Part shown: piece by piece, positions 22,953 to 34,979 of the stretch
Layout: each line of letters opens with the position of its first letter
Position numbering within the stretch: the stretch's first letter is position 1
Source of the DNA: Hyaloperonospora brassicae
Taxonomy: Eukaryota; Oomycota; Peronosporomycetes; Peronosporales; Peronosporaceae
DNA length: 64,000 nucleotides
Assembly (NCBI GenBank): GCA_947650285.1
Contig: CANTFL010000080.1
Coordinates: 124,001-188,000 of the forward strand
Reading direction: 5' to 3'
The notes under the pieces: generated by a model
Told to the model about the DNA's origin: nothing
The model's database searches: none
What the model saw: only the letters and a program-made list of their open reading frames with translations
Position numbers and translations under genes: made by a program

Positions 22953-25072
22953 TCAATCAGTCGGTATACAATGGCGTGAAGACCAGCATCTATGGGACTG
23001 CGTAGTAATAATTAATCCGAGGATGTTTGTAGTTTGCGCAGGTGATGGATCTACAATGCGCCCGGCGACTTGAAGTTGTCTGTATTGTTCGATGGGTTTG
23101 ATTAGATGACCAGCTTTGTAAAGCTTGCGCATGTACTTAAAGACGTTTTGTACTCCGCGGGCCTTGATGTTGTGCTCGCCAAGAAGTGAAGGTAACTGCA
23201 ATTATGCGACATCACCAAACTTCAACACATCGTCTCGATATTGCAGAGATGTCTCATTAAGCACGAAGCCATCAGCAAGAAACAGTTTCATAGATGCAGC
23301 GACAAGTTTGGCGGTGGATTTAGTGTGCTTAATCGAGCTATCAAACGAATACCAAAGGCGGGGCTTCTGGGCATACCAGGAGAACCAGATGTCCTTCAGG
23401 TTTGTTGACGAACTCGTTCGGCGAGACTAGGCTGGTGGTTCTTTGCTTTTACCCTCACTTCTTTCATATTGGTTTTTGGGTGTGCTTTGTTGTAGACCTC
23501 AGCTTCAATCATCTTGACGCGAGAATCGAGCTTTTGGTTGACCTTGATTAACTGTTCGATCAATGAAGCTTGACGAAGATATGTTGGATGATCTGTGATG
23601 TCGATCGTGCATTCAATAGCCTTGAAGGGAATTGGTTGCATATTTGTCTTCGTGTTAAAGGTAAGATGTGAAGACCAAGCTAGAAGATCGCTGACGGAGT
23701 AACCTTGCTGGATTACACACGCTTCCAAACGTGTGGCAACAAGTCCGTCTTTCTTAATTTGAAACAACATTGGATAATGAATCAGCAGGTAAATGATAAG
23801 CGTTTCAACCACTCTTTTGCTTACGTTGTATTGTGTAGTCTTGAGCCCTTGAGATGCATTGAAGAGCTCTGTCGCAACAATTTGTATATTTGTCTGAGTA
23901 CCGGAGTCGAAGACATCAAGTGATAGGAGAGATACGTCGGTATCGAGGTGTCGCCCACTCAAGAACCGGACCACCTTATGGTCTTCGGATGCCTTATTAA
24001 GTACGTACGCAAACGCCTTATTCGTCGCTGTCATATTCCAAGGGCCTCGGTTGAAGATCCACTGAACACACAATCCAGCCCCATCCGCATGCTGCGACCC
24101 CCACACCGAAAAGAGTGAGATGTTAAACGCTCGGATACGCCAGATTTTGTAGCGAGATGGTGAAAAACAAGGTTGACGTAGCTGTGCACAACAGGAGCGG
24201 TATCCGGGCTGTTTCCTTCTTAGCAGCGGTGGACAATATATCCGGTGAAGACACCACATCGTCTGGATGATCGAGCAAATCGATGAGCGGAGTTGCTGGA
24301 GCTTATATGGACTATTAAATAGTCATCTGCTCAGGAAGTTGACTCAGCACGGATATGGTTGGAGATGAGTGAGTCACGAGGTCGAGAGCTATGGCAAGCA
24401 GAGGAAATGTGGTGAAGTCTTCGTCAAAGAAAAGTGATAGACCTTGCTCTTCAAAGGCTCGATTTCAAATTAATCGGAAGAATAATGTGTCGCCCGAGCG
24501 GAGATACAGGTTTGCCTTCCGCAGCATTGTGAGGTCCGATGCACGCCCAAAGAGGTACCAAAGCAGATACAATATTGACGCATCTCGGTAGTCAGCACTA
24601 GTAACCGCAGTTGAATACAAGTATTCCATCAATTTCTTGAGAGCAGACTTTGTGCATGCTGAGGCCTTGTTCACGAACGACCCTGACTCACGCTTCATGC
24701 AATGGCGTTCGATCGTCTGTCCCTTCTTAAGCAAATTCTTTTCAACCACTGCTTGATGATGTGGGTTCTGCTCCAGCAGCCAATTCTTGGTTTGTCGAAA
24801 GTACTGCATGACTGAGTGCAGAGCTAAGATCTGTCCCTTTCGGCTCTCCTTGAACGCGAGATACATGCCAAACTTGTCCATCACAGCTCTTAAGGCAAGA
24901 GGTGCCCTCTCGCGCTTCATGCACTGTTGCAGGTACTCTCAAGTAACCTCTTTCTGCTCGTGGAACTTTAAAAATGAGCGCGCTGCGTTCTCACGGGCAC
25001 GTTTCATGTTGGCAGGTGCTAATCGGGTAGACTCATCTTCGGCGGATATTTTGAAGCTTGGATGTTGTTTGT
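22953..25072 (-). pseudogene. Crypton-like tyrosine recombinase pseudogene
   Basis: Minus-strand frames join into one long decayed protein. It begins around 25,072, has an in-frame TGA near 24,940, continues to 24,465, passes through stops at about 24,260-24,465, runs on in 24,259-23,396 and, after a frame change, continues to about 22,953. Visible family features are the first catalytic-Arg region GRASDLTML (near 24,500), an HSFR box (HxxR) near 24,110 followed after a one-base frameshift in a G run by GSQHADG, and WNMTATNKAFAYV (near 24,050), which holds the likely catalytic Tyr. A helical tail follows, then a second module with WFSWYAQKPRLW. This order resembles Crypton elements of oomycetes, which integrate by tyrosine recombinase and lack transposase-type DDE residues and long terminal repeats. 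Element ends were not found. Family assignment is from motif memory; that the copy is broken is seen directly. Confidence 0.65.
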
Positions 25073-26537
25073 AAATTATGGGATGACTTACCTATGTCGA
25101 AGATCTCGTAGCTTGGGTGTAAGCTATAACATATTCGGGCAACTTGGTGTGTGTATAGTGATATCCATACCAGCACTTTCCTCTCCGACCTGATACGTTG
25201 GAGAGGTTTGTACGAGAGCTTTAATTGTCCATCTAATCTCTGATTGGTTACAAATATTGCCTTTGTTCAATTTGAAACGCCAAAAAAGGTTTTTTTACCA
25301 CTACGCTCACACTATTGGTCAATACATTAAATATGTTGTTCAAGTGTGGTCGGAGATTTAATGGTATTAATCCGTATGTAAGCAAAACGTATGCTAGGGA
25401 TTCCATGTATACTGAAACGTTCGCCCTCGTCCATGTGGATTCTTGCTCGTTTTTGTAATGTTCGATTATTGAGATCTGAATAAATCCTGGGTTGTGCCCT
25501 TGCTGCGCAGGGAACAAGCGTGTGTTTAACTTTGGCACACAATAAGAGAATCAGAGCTCAATTCTTATCTTTGGCTAAAACGACTTGCTTTGTTAACTTA
25601 AAACGCCACACTGAGCAACTCTATTTCAGTACGCAATGACAGCCAGTCAATAAACCACTACTTCACTGCAATGGCTTCTTTTCTTTGCACTTGTGGTACC
25701 CGTATGCTGGCTTTTCTATGTTCTTGTATACTCTTTCATGGATATGTTTTCTTTTTTCACTCGACCTTAGAGGCTTCGACTGATTCGTACCTTTTGCATA
25801 TATCAACACTTTTTTACCAGCACTTGCAGCTTAACAAAAAGTTTAGACGAAAGTTTTTAAAGGGTTGTGGCTGTAAAGCTTGTGACGTGTCATGATATAT
25901 ACCCTGTTTGGGTTATTCTTGGTAGTTTGGGTAAAAACGACCCGTTCTAGTCTTGCTACTGCTGGTTTGACCTTCGTTTTAGACTCAATCATGGTTGTAA
26001 GACTGTGTGACAATGCGTAAATCTCAGTTGCCACCTGGGAACCCTAATATCATCGATCAACCGTCCATCATAGTAGGATAAACCCCAACAACGAAGGGTT
26101 CGGTAGATACGGGATGGCTGATGCCCAGCCCATTTAGTGGACACACAGTCCATCGCGTGGAACACGTCAGCCACGCAATCCGGCGAAGGATCTTGAGAAC
26201 CTCGACAAAGAGTCTCGAGAATGATCGAAGTAATACTAAGCGACTCACTGATCCTACTGAAAAATTGATAAATAGACCAAAGCGACTCTATCTTGAGGAG
26301 ACACTTCTGTACGTTATCGCCGTGTTTGGCCGTATATGTCTAAACGCCTACCGAAAAATAGAAATCAATCTTCATAAAATGAGAGATGCTGTATTGATCT
26401 CGTGACGCTTTTGCACGGTCTTTTGATAGCAGAAAAAAATAATTTGGTTTCGCCCTGTCCAGCGAAGATCAAGTCGTGGTCAATAGATTTGGTTGAGACG
26501 AGAATCGCGCTGCGTTCTTCCAGGTACAGTCATTACA
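25073..26537. other. Intergenic stretch, no gene recognised
   Basis: Short open frames only, none convincing. It ends at the left target-site duplication of the 26.5-kb retrotransposon. Confidence 0.5.
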
Positions 26538-26542
26538 ATGCT
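26538..26542. other. Target-site duplication, left copy (ATGCT)
   Basis: ATGCT directly before the left LTR is repeated directly after the right LTR at 31,730-31,734. A perfect 5-bp duplication is typical of LTR retrotransposon insertion. Confidence 0.9.
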
Positions 26543-26748
26543 TGTAGGAAGTAGTATGCGCAGTAGAAGGACAATTCGATTCTGTATTCCTTCTTACCAG
26601 TTTTCTTTTGTCTGCCTCCTAGCCACTCGTTCTCAACGACAGATGGTTGCTGACCAAACTGCCTACTACCATCTTGCTCTGACTATCTCTGACTAGAATG
26701 ACGGCTGGTGCTAATCGAAACCACGAACTTCGACCTCCACTTCCAACA
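26543..26748 (-). repeat. 3' LTR of the 26.5-kb Copia element
   Basis: This is 206 bp and matches 31,524-31,729 at 202 positions. On the minus strand it starts TGTTGGAAG and ends CCTACA. Three of the four differences between the LTRs are transitions. Confidence 0.95.
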
Positions 26749-26757
26749 CTCCTCCTC
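26749..26757 (-). other. Polypurine tract of the 26.5-kb element
   Basis: On the minus strand, GAGGAGGAG directly precedes the 3' LTR, the position where plus-strand DNA synthesis is primed in LTR elements. Confidence 0.7.
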
Positions 26758-26916
26758 GAATACGCCTCTGTTCTTCTCTCTCGCACTCTCTTTGACACTT
26801 CCTCTCTCCACCATACTCGATCTCCTTCATCCTGAAGCTCCTCACGCGTGCCTCCACCACATCCGTACCCTGACACATCCATCTCGCCCGTTTAGCTCTT
26901 CATCCGCATCGCGCTC

Positions 26917-29900
26917 TTACTGGAGCCGCATCAGGCTAAGCAGCGCCGCCAGCTTGGTTGCATCGACGGCCTTCGTCATCAGATCCGCTATCATCAATTC
27001 GGATCAAACGTGTTGCGCCGTGATGATGCCACGACGATGGAGGTCGCGCAGATACTTGTGCCGCACGTCGATGTGCTTGGCCTTGATCGACGAGGCTTCG
27101 CCTTCGATCTGGCTGATGGCTGCCTGGTTGTCCACGTGCATCAGCATTGGGATAACCGGCGCCATGCCCACTAGTCCGAGCATCTGGTGCAAGCAAATGA
27201 GCTCGCGCGCAACCTCCGACGCCTCGACGAACTCGGCCTCCATCGTCGAGAAGCTCACTTCGCCCTGTTCCTTCGCGGTCCATGACACCGCCATCCCATT
27301 TAGGGTCACGACGCCTCCTGTTAGTGACTTCCGGTCTGCTTTGTCAGCCGCGAAGTCGGCATCGCTATAGGTTTCGAGCTGCAGCGCGTCTCGGCTCGTT
27401 CGCGCTGGTGCCATCTCGAGCTTGAGCATTGCTGTCCCTTTTAGGTACCGGGCAACACGCTTGGCGAGCTTCCAGTCGAGTACCCGCGGCGCATGTGTCT
27501 GCCTAGTTGCTTTATGCACTGCAAATGCAATGTCAGGCCTTGAGCACCGCACGACCCACAGCAGGCTCCCGACGAGAGACTGAAACGCGTTGATGGTTGC
27601 ACCACCGCTTGTGCTCGTCATTTCAAGAAGCGCGGCGTCGTCGCCTACGACCTCGTAGCAGTCATCTCCAATCAGCGTCCTCGTCGGATTCGCATCGCTC
27701 ATCCCATGAGCACGCAGTAGCTCCTTGATGGCCTCCTCCTGGTCGATGCGGTACGCGCCGTCGCTTCCTAGTTCCACTCGCATTCCCAGAAACTTGTGGA
27801 CATAGCCGAGATACTTGATTGATAGCGACGCCAGGCTCTCGAAGAAGCTCTCGACTGCCGCGACGCTCGTTCCCGTCGCCAGCAAATCATCGACGTAGAC
27901 GCCAACAACGACTAGCTCTTCGCCATCGCGCTTGTGGTACAGACACATGTCTGACACGCAGCGCACGTACCCCGCATCGCTGAGTCGCGCATGGAGCAGC
28001 TGGCTCCAGAGGCGCCCGGCTTGCTTCAGCCAGTAAAGGCTTCTCCGCAGCTCTAAGACGACCTCGCCTGGATGTATAGAACCAACCTCCCGCAGAGTGC
28101 TTTCCGACACAGTCATACCGCGTGGCCTGCAAGCAGATGTCGAGATGTGCTTCCTTCTCGGCACGCACGTACGCGTTCGGTATGTCTCCATGCTTGGCCG
28201 GCACGCCCCAGGTTGCTGCGAGCGCGAGCACTACCTTTGCCGTCGAGATGTCCATCACGGCGGCAAAGGTCAGATTGTAATCGACGCCAAGAACTTGCTC
28301 ATTACCACACGCGACAAGCCTCGCCTTATATCACTCGAGCTCTCCATAAGCGCCTATCGTGGTCTTAAAGACCCACTTGGAGTGAAGAGCGTTCACGCCC
28401 AGGCTACGCTTTGTCACGCGCCACACGTCGTTACTCTCCAGAGCGGTAATCTCTTCTTGCATCGCCGTCTGCCACTCCGCGCGCTTTGAGCTCCGCATGG
28501 CCTCGCCATAGTTGCGTGGGTCGCGCTCGAAGGCTGCGTTGACCACTTCGTCGCTCGCAGATCGCTCCTCCTGGCGCGCAGTTGCTTGCTTGCGCTTCGA
28601 TGCGCTGCGCGTTTCGTGCGCTTGTCGTGACCACAGCTTCTTACTCTTCCCTTGAGCACCGCGATCATCTCGCGCTCGTATATTGTCATCGCGGGTCGCC
28701 ACTACAGCCTCTGCCTATTCATCGGGTCGATCGCCTACTTCCATTGCGCGCTGCAGTTGCGCGTTCTGCGCATCGGAGAGCGTGGAGATATTCTTCACGT
28801 GTTGTGTGACAACCACCTTGTTCTCTCTCTAAAGAAGGACCTTGTACCCCTTTGTCTTTCCGCTGACGCCCACGATGATGCCAGTCTGAGAGCGCCGTTG
28901 TCGCGAGCTCTTTCGCGGGTCGCGGTAGACGCTACACGACGACCCAAAGACGACGATGCTGCGCATATCCGGCGACTTACCCGTCAGCACCTAGATAGGC
29001 GACGCTCTATTAGCGTTTGCTCGCGTCGGACTGCGGTTCAAGATGTGGACGGCGGACTGCACAGCGTCGCCCCAGAACTGCAACGGTAGCGCGGTCGCGA
29101 ACATCATGCTGCGTGCGAGGTTTAGCACCGTGCGGTGCATCCTCTCCGCTTTGCCGTTCAACGCCTGGTTGCGAGCTTCCGACACTTGGCGTGCGACACC
29201 CGTGCGCTTGCAGAATAAGTCGACGTTGGCATACTCGCCTCCTCCTTCCGTCCGCAGAACGTGGACCTTGAAGCCGAAGAGCTTCTCAAAGTGGACGAGG
29301 AACGCTTCAAACTGCTTCGCCGCTGCGTCCTTCGTGCGCTCAAGGAATACTCGGCAATAATTCGATTTGTGGTCGATAAAGTTGACCATATATCGATTGT
29401 TAAGGCGATTCTGCGGTGTCATGGGACCCTTAAGGTCCGAGCAGATGAAGCCGCCGATCCTGTCGATTGGCGAGTTGGTGCCGCTGTCTTGTTGAGACTG
29501 AGTGTTGCGCGTCTGCTTGCCCTCGAGGTATGATACGCATGCCATTCGCTTGTTGCTGGTCAATCTAATATTCGATGTCGGATCGCGCGCCATACGCTCG
29601 ATCGTATCAAACGCGAGGTGGCCAAGTCTCTGGTGCCAGTGCAGCAGCGAGGCTTCGTAAATGTCGTCCGCATCACCCTCCATCGCGCGCGCTTCGAGAG
29701 CAGCCATGATCGCATCTCCAGCACTGTGCCTTCCGCGTGTCGCTGTCGTCTTAACGTATAACACGTTACTGACGATCGCTATGTCGAACACGACTGTACC
29801 GTCGCTGCGCCGCGCTAGCGCTCGTTTGTTGCCGTCGTACACGAGGGCAAACCCTTTTCTCTCCAGCTTCCCGTACGAAACGATGTTCTTCGCGAGACGT

Positions 29901-31519
29901 GGAGCTAGATAGACTTCTGTCAGAGTCATAGTCATCTTTACACCGCGCGCGAGGACCTCAAGGCGCACACTCCCGACACGCGTCAGCCGCAGCGACTTCC
30001 CATCTGCCATGGCGATCTCGTAGACGCAGGCAGTTGAGTCGATCAGCAGCGACTCATCGCTCACGAGGTGCCTGCTCGCGCCACTGTCAAGTATCCAGTC
30101 GCCTCGATCGATGCCAATCGCATAATTTGCAGCTAGCACGAATCCGCCCGCGTAGTTCACAGCTCGAACTCTATAAGCACGAACCGCTTTGCCTCGCGAT
30201 TTATTTTTCTTCTTGCTTTTGGCTTCCATCGTGCGAGCCGCTAACCCTTTCTCCGTAAGCGCAAGCATTATATCGCCGCTGCCACTCGTGTATCTTGTCT
30301 CATCATCAAACACAACTCTTGCCTTGCATTTTGAAACGACGTTCCCCGCCCTGCCGCAGCAGAAACACGTTCGCGTGTCTTGACGCTTTGTCTCGACATG
30401 CGCCGCAACGACTTCGCGACCAACCGCGCCACTGCCCAGCTCGATAGACTGCGCAAAGTGCGCCAACTCCTCAGCGTGGCGCAGGTAGTCGGATCGCGTC
30501 AAATCGTACTTAGCCAGCATGACTTTCATCAGGTCTGGCGAGGCGTGATGGACGTCAAGCACAAGCGAGTCGGCGCCACCGCGCGCGTCGCTGACAGCCA
30601 CCATGTAAAGAAAGTGCTCAGCTCAAGTGCGTCGCGCATCTTTCCTTGCCATGAATAGCTTCATGGCCTGACTCGCCGTGATGGTCGTCTTGAACGTCAG
30701 GTGCAGCTGCTCCATGACGTGCTCGAGTCTTGGCTGCTGCACCCACCAAGTGTCGACCTGTTTGTGGTAGTAGAGCTCCGCCGTACCAGCCAAGAAATGC
30801 CCGAGTAGGTCCACCTTCACATCCTCCGTCCACGAGAAACCGCAAGACGCCTCAGCGAGGCTCACAGCGCGCATGAAAGTGCGTTTCCAGTCAAAGAAAC
30901 CGCTCCCGAGCCCTTTGTAGAGCTCTGTCCCATCGAACTTGCGAATGTTGAGCTTTCTCTGACTAGCGCTCGACATTCCGTAGCTTCCAATTGCTGCTGC
31001 CGTGTGTGTCGCAGGTGGCATCTCTTCTTGACGTGGCGCGGCCATGGGCTCGGCCGATCGTTCCGGTATGCGATGCCGAGCTGACGGCTGTCCACGCGGC
31101 GGCGCGAGAGAGGCGAACATCGACTCGCCGTTATCTGGACAACGCTCGCGCGCGCGAGGTGCTGCTAATTTCTCCTCCAGCGATCCAAGCGCGTCGATGG
31201 TCATGGGGCGTCCACGCATGTTCGCTCCAAGCTTGGATGCAAACTTGCCGCTCTCGACAGCTCCAAGCATCCTCTCATCTTCGTCCCGGACGCGCTGCGA
31301 AGACTCGAGCTTCGACAGGCGGTCGGTCACTGCGGCGAGGGCCGCGAGGATCATGTCGTCGGTTGCCTCGCTCCTTTCGCGAGCGGGAGGTACTTCGAAG
31401 GCTCCCGGCGTGTTCCCCGACGAGGGCACACGCGCTGGCGAGACACGCCCTGGCGCAGCTCGCGCGACACCTTCTGGTGTCTTGGGGGTCGCTTCAGTTT
31501 CCCTAGCCATTGGGCTCAT
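26917..31519 (-). pseudogene. Copia gag-pol, interrupted
   Basis: This was one continuous gag-pol frame, starting at the ATG at 31,519 inside the primer site (or at 31,510) and ending with TAA at 26,917. Lesions seen are in-frame stops at 30,623, 28,991, 28,829, 28,715, 28,331 and 27,004 and a frameshift near 28,140. The gag region (to about 30,600) is followed by a degraded zinc knuckle CFCCGRAGNVVSKC (His replaced by Val), protease DSGASRH, an integrase HHCC finger (HWHQRLGH intact, but the last Cys pair reads CVSY), an integrase core with SDLKGPM, RTEGGGEY (Glu where Asp is usual) and NGKAERMHRT, a reverse transcriptase with YVDD intact but LYWLKQ instead of LYGLKQ, and RNase H with SDADFA and a D-N-Q motif. 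In the family these make the virus-like particle, process it, copy the RNA and insert the DNA. This copy is inactive. Confidence 0.93.
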
Positions 31520-31523
31520 AACC
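31510..31523 (-). other. Primer-binding site, half-tRNA-iMet type
   Basis: On the minus strand, GGTTATGAGCCCAA directly follows the 5' LTR. Its first 12 bases complement GGGCTCATAACC, the anticodon arm of eukaryotic initiator tRNA-Met (CAT anticodon), rather than a tRNA 3' end. Drosophila copia is known to prime from such a cleaved half tRNA. The 34.7-kb element carries the same 14 bases. Confidence 0.75.
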
Positions 31524-31729
31524 TGTAGGAAGTAGTACGCGCAGTAGAAGGACAATTCGATTCTGTGTTCCTTCTTACCAGTTTTCTTTTGTCTGCCTCC
31601 TAGCCACTAGTTCTCAACGACAGATGGTTGCTGACCAAACTGCCTACTACCATCTTGCTCTGACTATCTCTGACTAGAATGACGGCTGGCGCTAATCGAA
31701 ACCACGAACTTCGACCTCCACTTCCAACA
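31524..31729 (-). repeat. 5' LTR of the 26.5-kb Copia element
   Basis: This is 206 bp and is the partner of 26,543-26,748. On the minus strand it supplies the promoter. The gag frame stays open a short way back into it, but the first ATG lies just outside. Confidence 0.95.
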
Positions 31730-31734
31730 ATGCT
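31730..31734. other. Target-site duplication, right copy (ATGCT)
   Basis: Perfect partner of 26,538-26,542. Confidence 0.9.
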
Positions 31735-34734
31735 TACATCAGTCAAGAAGAACGGGAACACTCACAACTCTGTCACTGTAACACGACTGCAACATTACTG
31801 ATAAAAAATATGACTGATACCAGCTTCCAGACCGACAAGATCTGATATGAACTACGATGGCGAAAGAGCCGATACATGCATCGGGGCGGACACAGCATCG
31901 CGTAGTTGCAAGAGCTGTTTCTATCACCCGTACTTGATGTGCGTGTGATTTATCCATATATGTCTGATCTTGTAGTTTAAACGAACCCAACACCCTAACT
32001 AGGTCAAATGCACAGCTATGCACACCTGACTTGTCTTTCATCACAGCAAGCCAAACTTGCGATGTTTTTGCAAGTCTGGTATGCGCAATAAAGTGGCTGT
32101 TGACGTGATGCTGAAGACTGGGCACCGAGGTAAGAGTAACACCACGCCATATCATGTGTGCAAGCAGAGCAAATTTATTTTGACAAGTACAGGAGCAAAA
32201 ACGTGCGTGGCAGCTTTTGTGTACTTCGCATTGTATCGATCATGCTTCCGTACCTCGCTGCCTGTATTCTTTCTTAGACCTGCAGCCAACGTAGGGGTGC
32301 CCTGACATGAACATACACCCATTAGCCGTATGCGTTGATTCAAGAGTGCTTGAGTTGCAAATGTCAGCAGGAACAAGAAAAACAGGAGAGCAGCATGGCC
32401 AAGACGATAAAAGAGGAGTACGGGAAGACTTGGTTGACAACGGAGAAAGTGTCGAGGACAGACATATGCGAGTTGGAGCATATACAGCTTGTAGAGGGGC
32501 TCGTGCGGAACGACGTGTCAACGAGGGCGACAGCTCGAGTTGGTGCTAGGAGGCCATCTTGATATGGCTATTTGAGATTAGCAATAGCGTTGGAGGTTAA
32601 GTTGGCAAAAAGCGATCAAGCTGGCAAGATGCAGTCTAGGCTTAGCGGAAGCAGTCACAGGAAATCGTCACGAAGGCTCTGGCAATGAAGACGCGATTGT
32701 GAGTCACGTGTTGGTTATGATGCGTCTACTGTCACCAGGTACGCAAACACTTGCGCAAGTATGAGATTCTTTGGTCGGAGCTAGAAGTGACGACCTGGAA
32801 CTACTTGCTCTCATCCTGACTTATGGCTCGCTCGATGTACACGTCGCATGCTGCCTAGACCATACCGTCGAGAGCCATGAAGCAAAGTCGTTTCTTGACC
32901 GTTTCTTTTTTCATCCCCCGCACATTCACAGTATCGACAACGGAAGCGTTTACGCCGTGCTGATGTACGTGGCCACGCATCTATGATACATTATCACTCC
33001 ACGATAACCCATCAGCAGAAAGATCAAGATCCCACCAGCGTGTTCCACATATCTTCGCTACATAGCCGATTCGGTCGATCGTAACTCACTTGCGGTGAGT
33101 GTTGCAGTAGACGCGACCTCAGGACCAGCTTCATATCGTCCTGACTGATCGAATCCTTTGGTTCTGGAGATAACAACACACATGTGCTGAACTGCTCTGT
33201 AAGACATGCAGTGTGTTTCATTTGCCACGACATTCTCGTCATGTTTGATCGGGGTCACAGGAATATACGCATTCGACGCGCTCAAGCGAACATCACTTCT
33301 ACCACAAGATTGAGCAAACTACGGATAGACCAGGGATGTATACTATACGCACGAGTGCTACACGTCTCGGATCCTAGACATGATGAACTCCACGTAGCTC
33401 TACTCAATCGGACCCGCTCGCATGGCCAGAGACTGTATAGCAATAGCTAGAGAATGCCTCGAAACTGACGTCGAAAGAGCTCGGCCGGGCCACCACGTGG
33501 ATCAAACACCATTCGACTGCTCTGTTTGAACGCGTGGACAGCTGCTGGGAAGGGAACGACGGCCAGCACGTGACAACGCACCAATGCAATGATTGAACAA
33601 ACTGGTACAGTCTTGTAGGGAGATGATCGACTTGACATGTGCTTCCACTTCGTCACATGGTCGAAACGTCCGACGTGGTATACTATAAGTCGGTCATGCT
33701 ACATTCAAAACATAGTCAGTTCCCCGCGTTCTCTCAACCTAGCGATGCTCGCGTCGTCGAAGGCCTGTCTTCCATGTCAATGATGCTACTTGCTGATCAA
33801 TAATGCTGTATGGGGTGTTCTCATTCAGCCTGTTTGCAACAAATGATAGAGTATTCGATTTTCTTCTGCTGGGTCCAGCAAGGAACTGCGTTTACAGATC
33901 GAATCTAGCAGGATCACTTGGTCGTATCAAACTCATCACGTTATTCTTTCTGTAGCGGTTACTTCATGCTCGTTTTCTACAGAGCGAAATGATTCGGGAC
34001 CGCTCCACAACTGCTGGCTTTGCGTACAAGGTGTGTTCAGCCTACGCAAACCGACGCTGAAGTGTGATGCAGACCATAGTGGGTCGAGTGCGTAAGAATA
34101 AAAGACAAAACAAGGAAAAGAAAACGGCAAGTACCACGTCGACGTACCAAAGCTTTTCGTAGTTTCTCTGGCATTTGCAATGGTAACGATGCTTGCCCGT
34201 CAAAAGCGTTGAAAGAGTCATGCCGATATGCAGCTTTCTTTTCTTTTCGCTCAAATGTCGGCGACATTCCTGGCAGGTACTCATCTGAGTGTTCCTACGT
34301 GTTTGTCTCGCATTGCCAAAAGCTAGATTTGGAATAGGGTTGCACAGAATCTTGTAGGTAGGCACAACGGGTGCAACTGATGCGTTTCTTCAGAAATTGC
34401 TCGATTTCGTTAAGATACCGTACTTTTGTGTCGAATAAAGTCGCACACTGCAGTTAGTCAGAACTGATCGAAAAGAGTGAAAACTTGTTTGGCTTTTTAA
34501 TTCTTCGAAATATGTACAAAGCAGACGCGTCATTACTACATCTAGATGCACACAGGTAGTTCTGCAAAAAGCAGCTACTTGTTGCAGGTCCAAGCGCCAC
34601 GCATCAGTTTAGGAAGCGACGTGACCTGAGACCAGCTACAGGTCTACTTTCTGTGCGAGGATACGACAGCAAACAATTATTTCGTGTGCAGAGGCAAGAA
34701 AACGATCAGTTTGTCGCAAAGGTTTGAACGTGTT
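31735..34734. other. Intergenic stretch between two Copia elements, no gene recognised
   Basis: Open frames up to about 140 codons occur on both strands but overlap, lack motifs and have poor starts. Base composition is similar to the gene island. A decayed gene cannot be excluded. Confidence 0.5.
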
Positions 34735-34739
34735 ACTTG
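34735..34739. other. Target-site duplication, left copy (ACTTG)
   Basis: ACTTG directly before the left LTR recurs at 39,543-39,547 directly after the right LTR. Confidence 0.95.
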
Positions 34740-34854
34740 TGTTGATGTGTGCACTGTCAATGCACGGTCAACAAAGCCAACTGTGATTTGCTACGCACAA
34801 GTGACAAGACAGCGATGATACGACAGGGTGTAAACGGTTCACGTGCAGTCTGAT

Positions 34855-34890
34855 GATTCTAGAACTACCTTGAGTGTATGTTCTAGAATC
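34855..34890. promoter_or_regulatory. Paired heat-shock-element-like palindromes in the LTR
   Basis: GATTCTAGAAC at 34,855-34,865 and its exact inverse GTTCTAGAATC at 34,880-34,890 flank a 14-bp spacer. Each arm holds TTCTAGAA, which fits the heat-shock factor pattern nTTCnnGAAn. They lie about 75-110 bp upstream of the likely transcription start. The same structure is in the 3' LTR at 39,404-39,439. Stress-responsive control is inferred. Confidence 0.5.
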
Positions 34891-34965
34891 CATCAAGATC
34901 AGGGAAAGCTACAAGGTAGAAGAAGATAACACGACGAGTAAGTTCATAGGAAAACTAATTCAATA

Positions 34966-34979
34966 CACTTTCCAATTTT
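34966..34979 (+). promoter_or_regulatory. Initiator-like sequence in the 5' LTR
   Basis: CACTTTCCAATTTT matches the core of the oomycete initiator consensus (CATTYYNCAWTTT) at 12 of 13 positions. It closely resembles the GH17 gene initiator. Transcription starting here would leave only about 28 nt of LTR before the primer site. The 3' LTR copy is at 39,515-39,528. Confidence 0.55.

Larger units (their letters stand above)
26543..31729 (-). mobile_element. Copia-type LTR retrotransposon, non-autonomous (broken gag-pol)
   Basis: The element is 5,187 bp, read on the minus strand. It has 206-bp LTRs beginning TG and ending CA, a perfect 5-bp target duplication, a primer site next to the 5' LTR (31,510-31,523) and a purine tract GAGGAGGAG next to the 3' LTR (26,749-26,757). 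The LTRs differ at four positions (about 98% identical), so the insertion is fairly recent. Pol order is protease, integrase, reverse transcriptase, RNase H, which defines the Copia superfamily. The coding frame is interrupted many times, so this copy cannot make its own proteins. It is related to the decayed copy at 13.8-18.3 kb. Confidence 0.95.

Noticed and set aside
26708..27370. 220-codon plus-strand frame at the 3' end of the Copia element
   Set aside because: Antisense of the RNase H region and the element's untranslated end.
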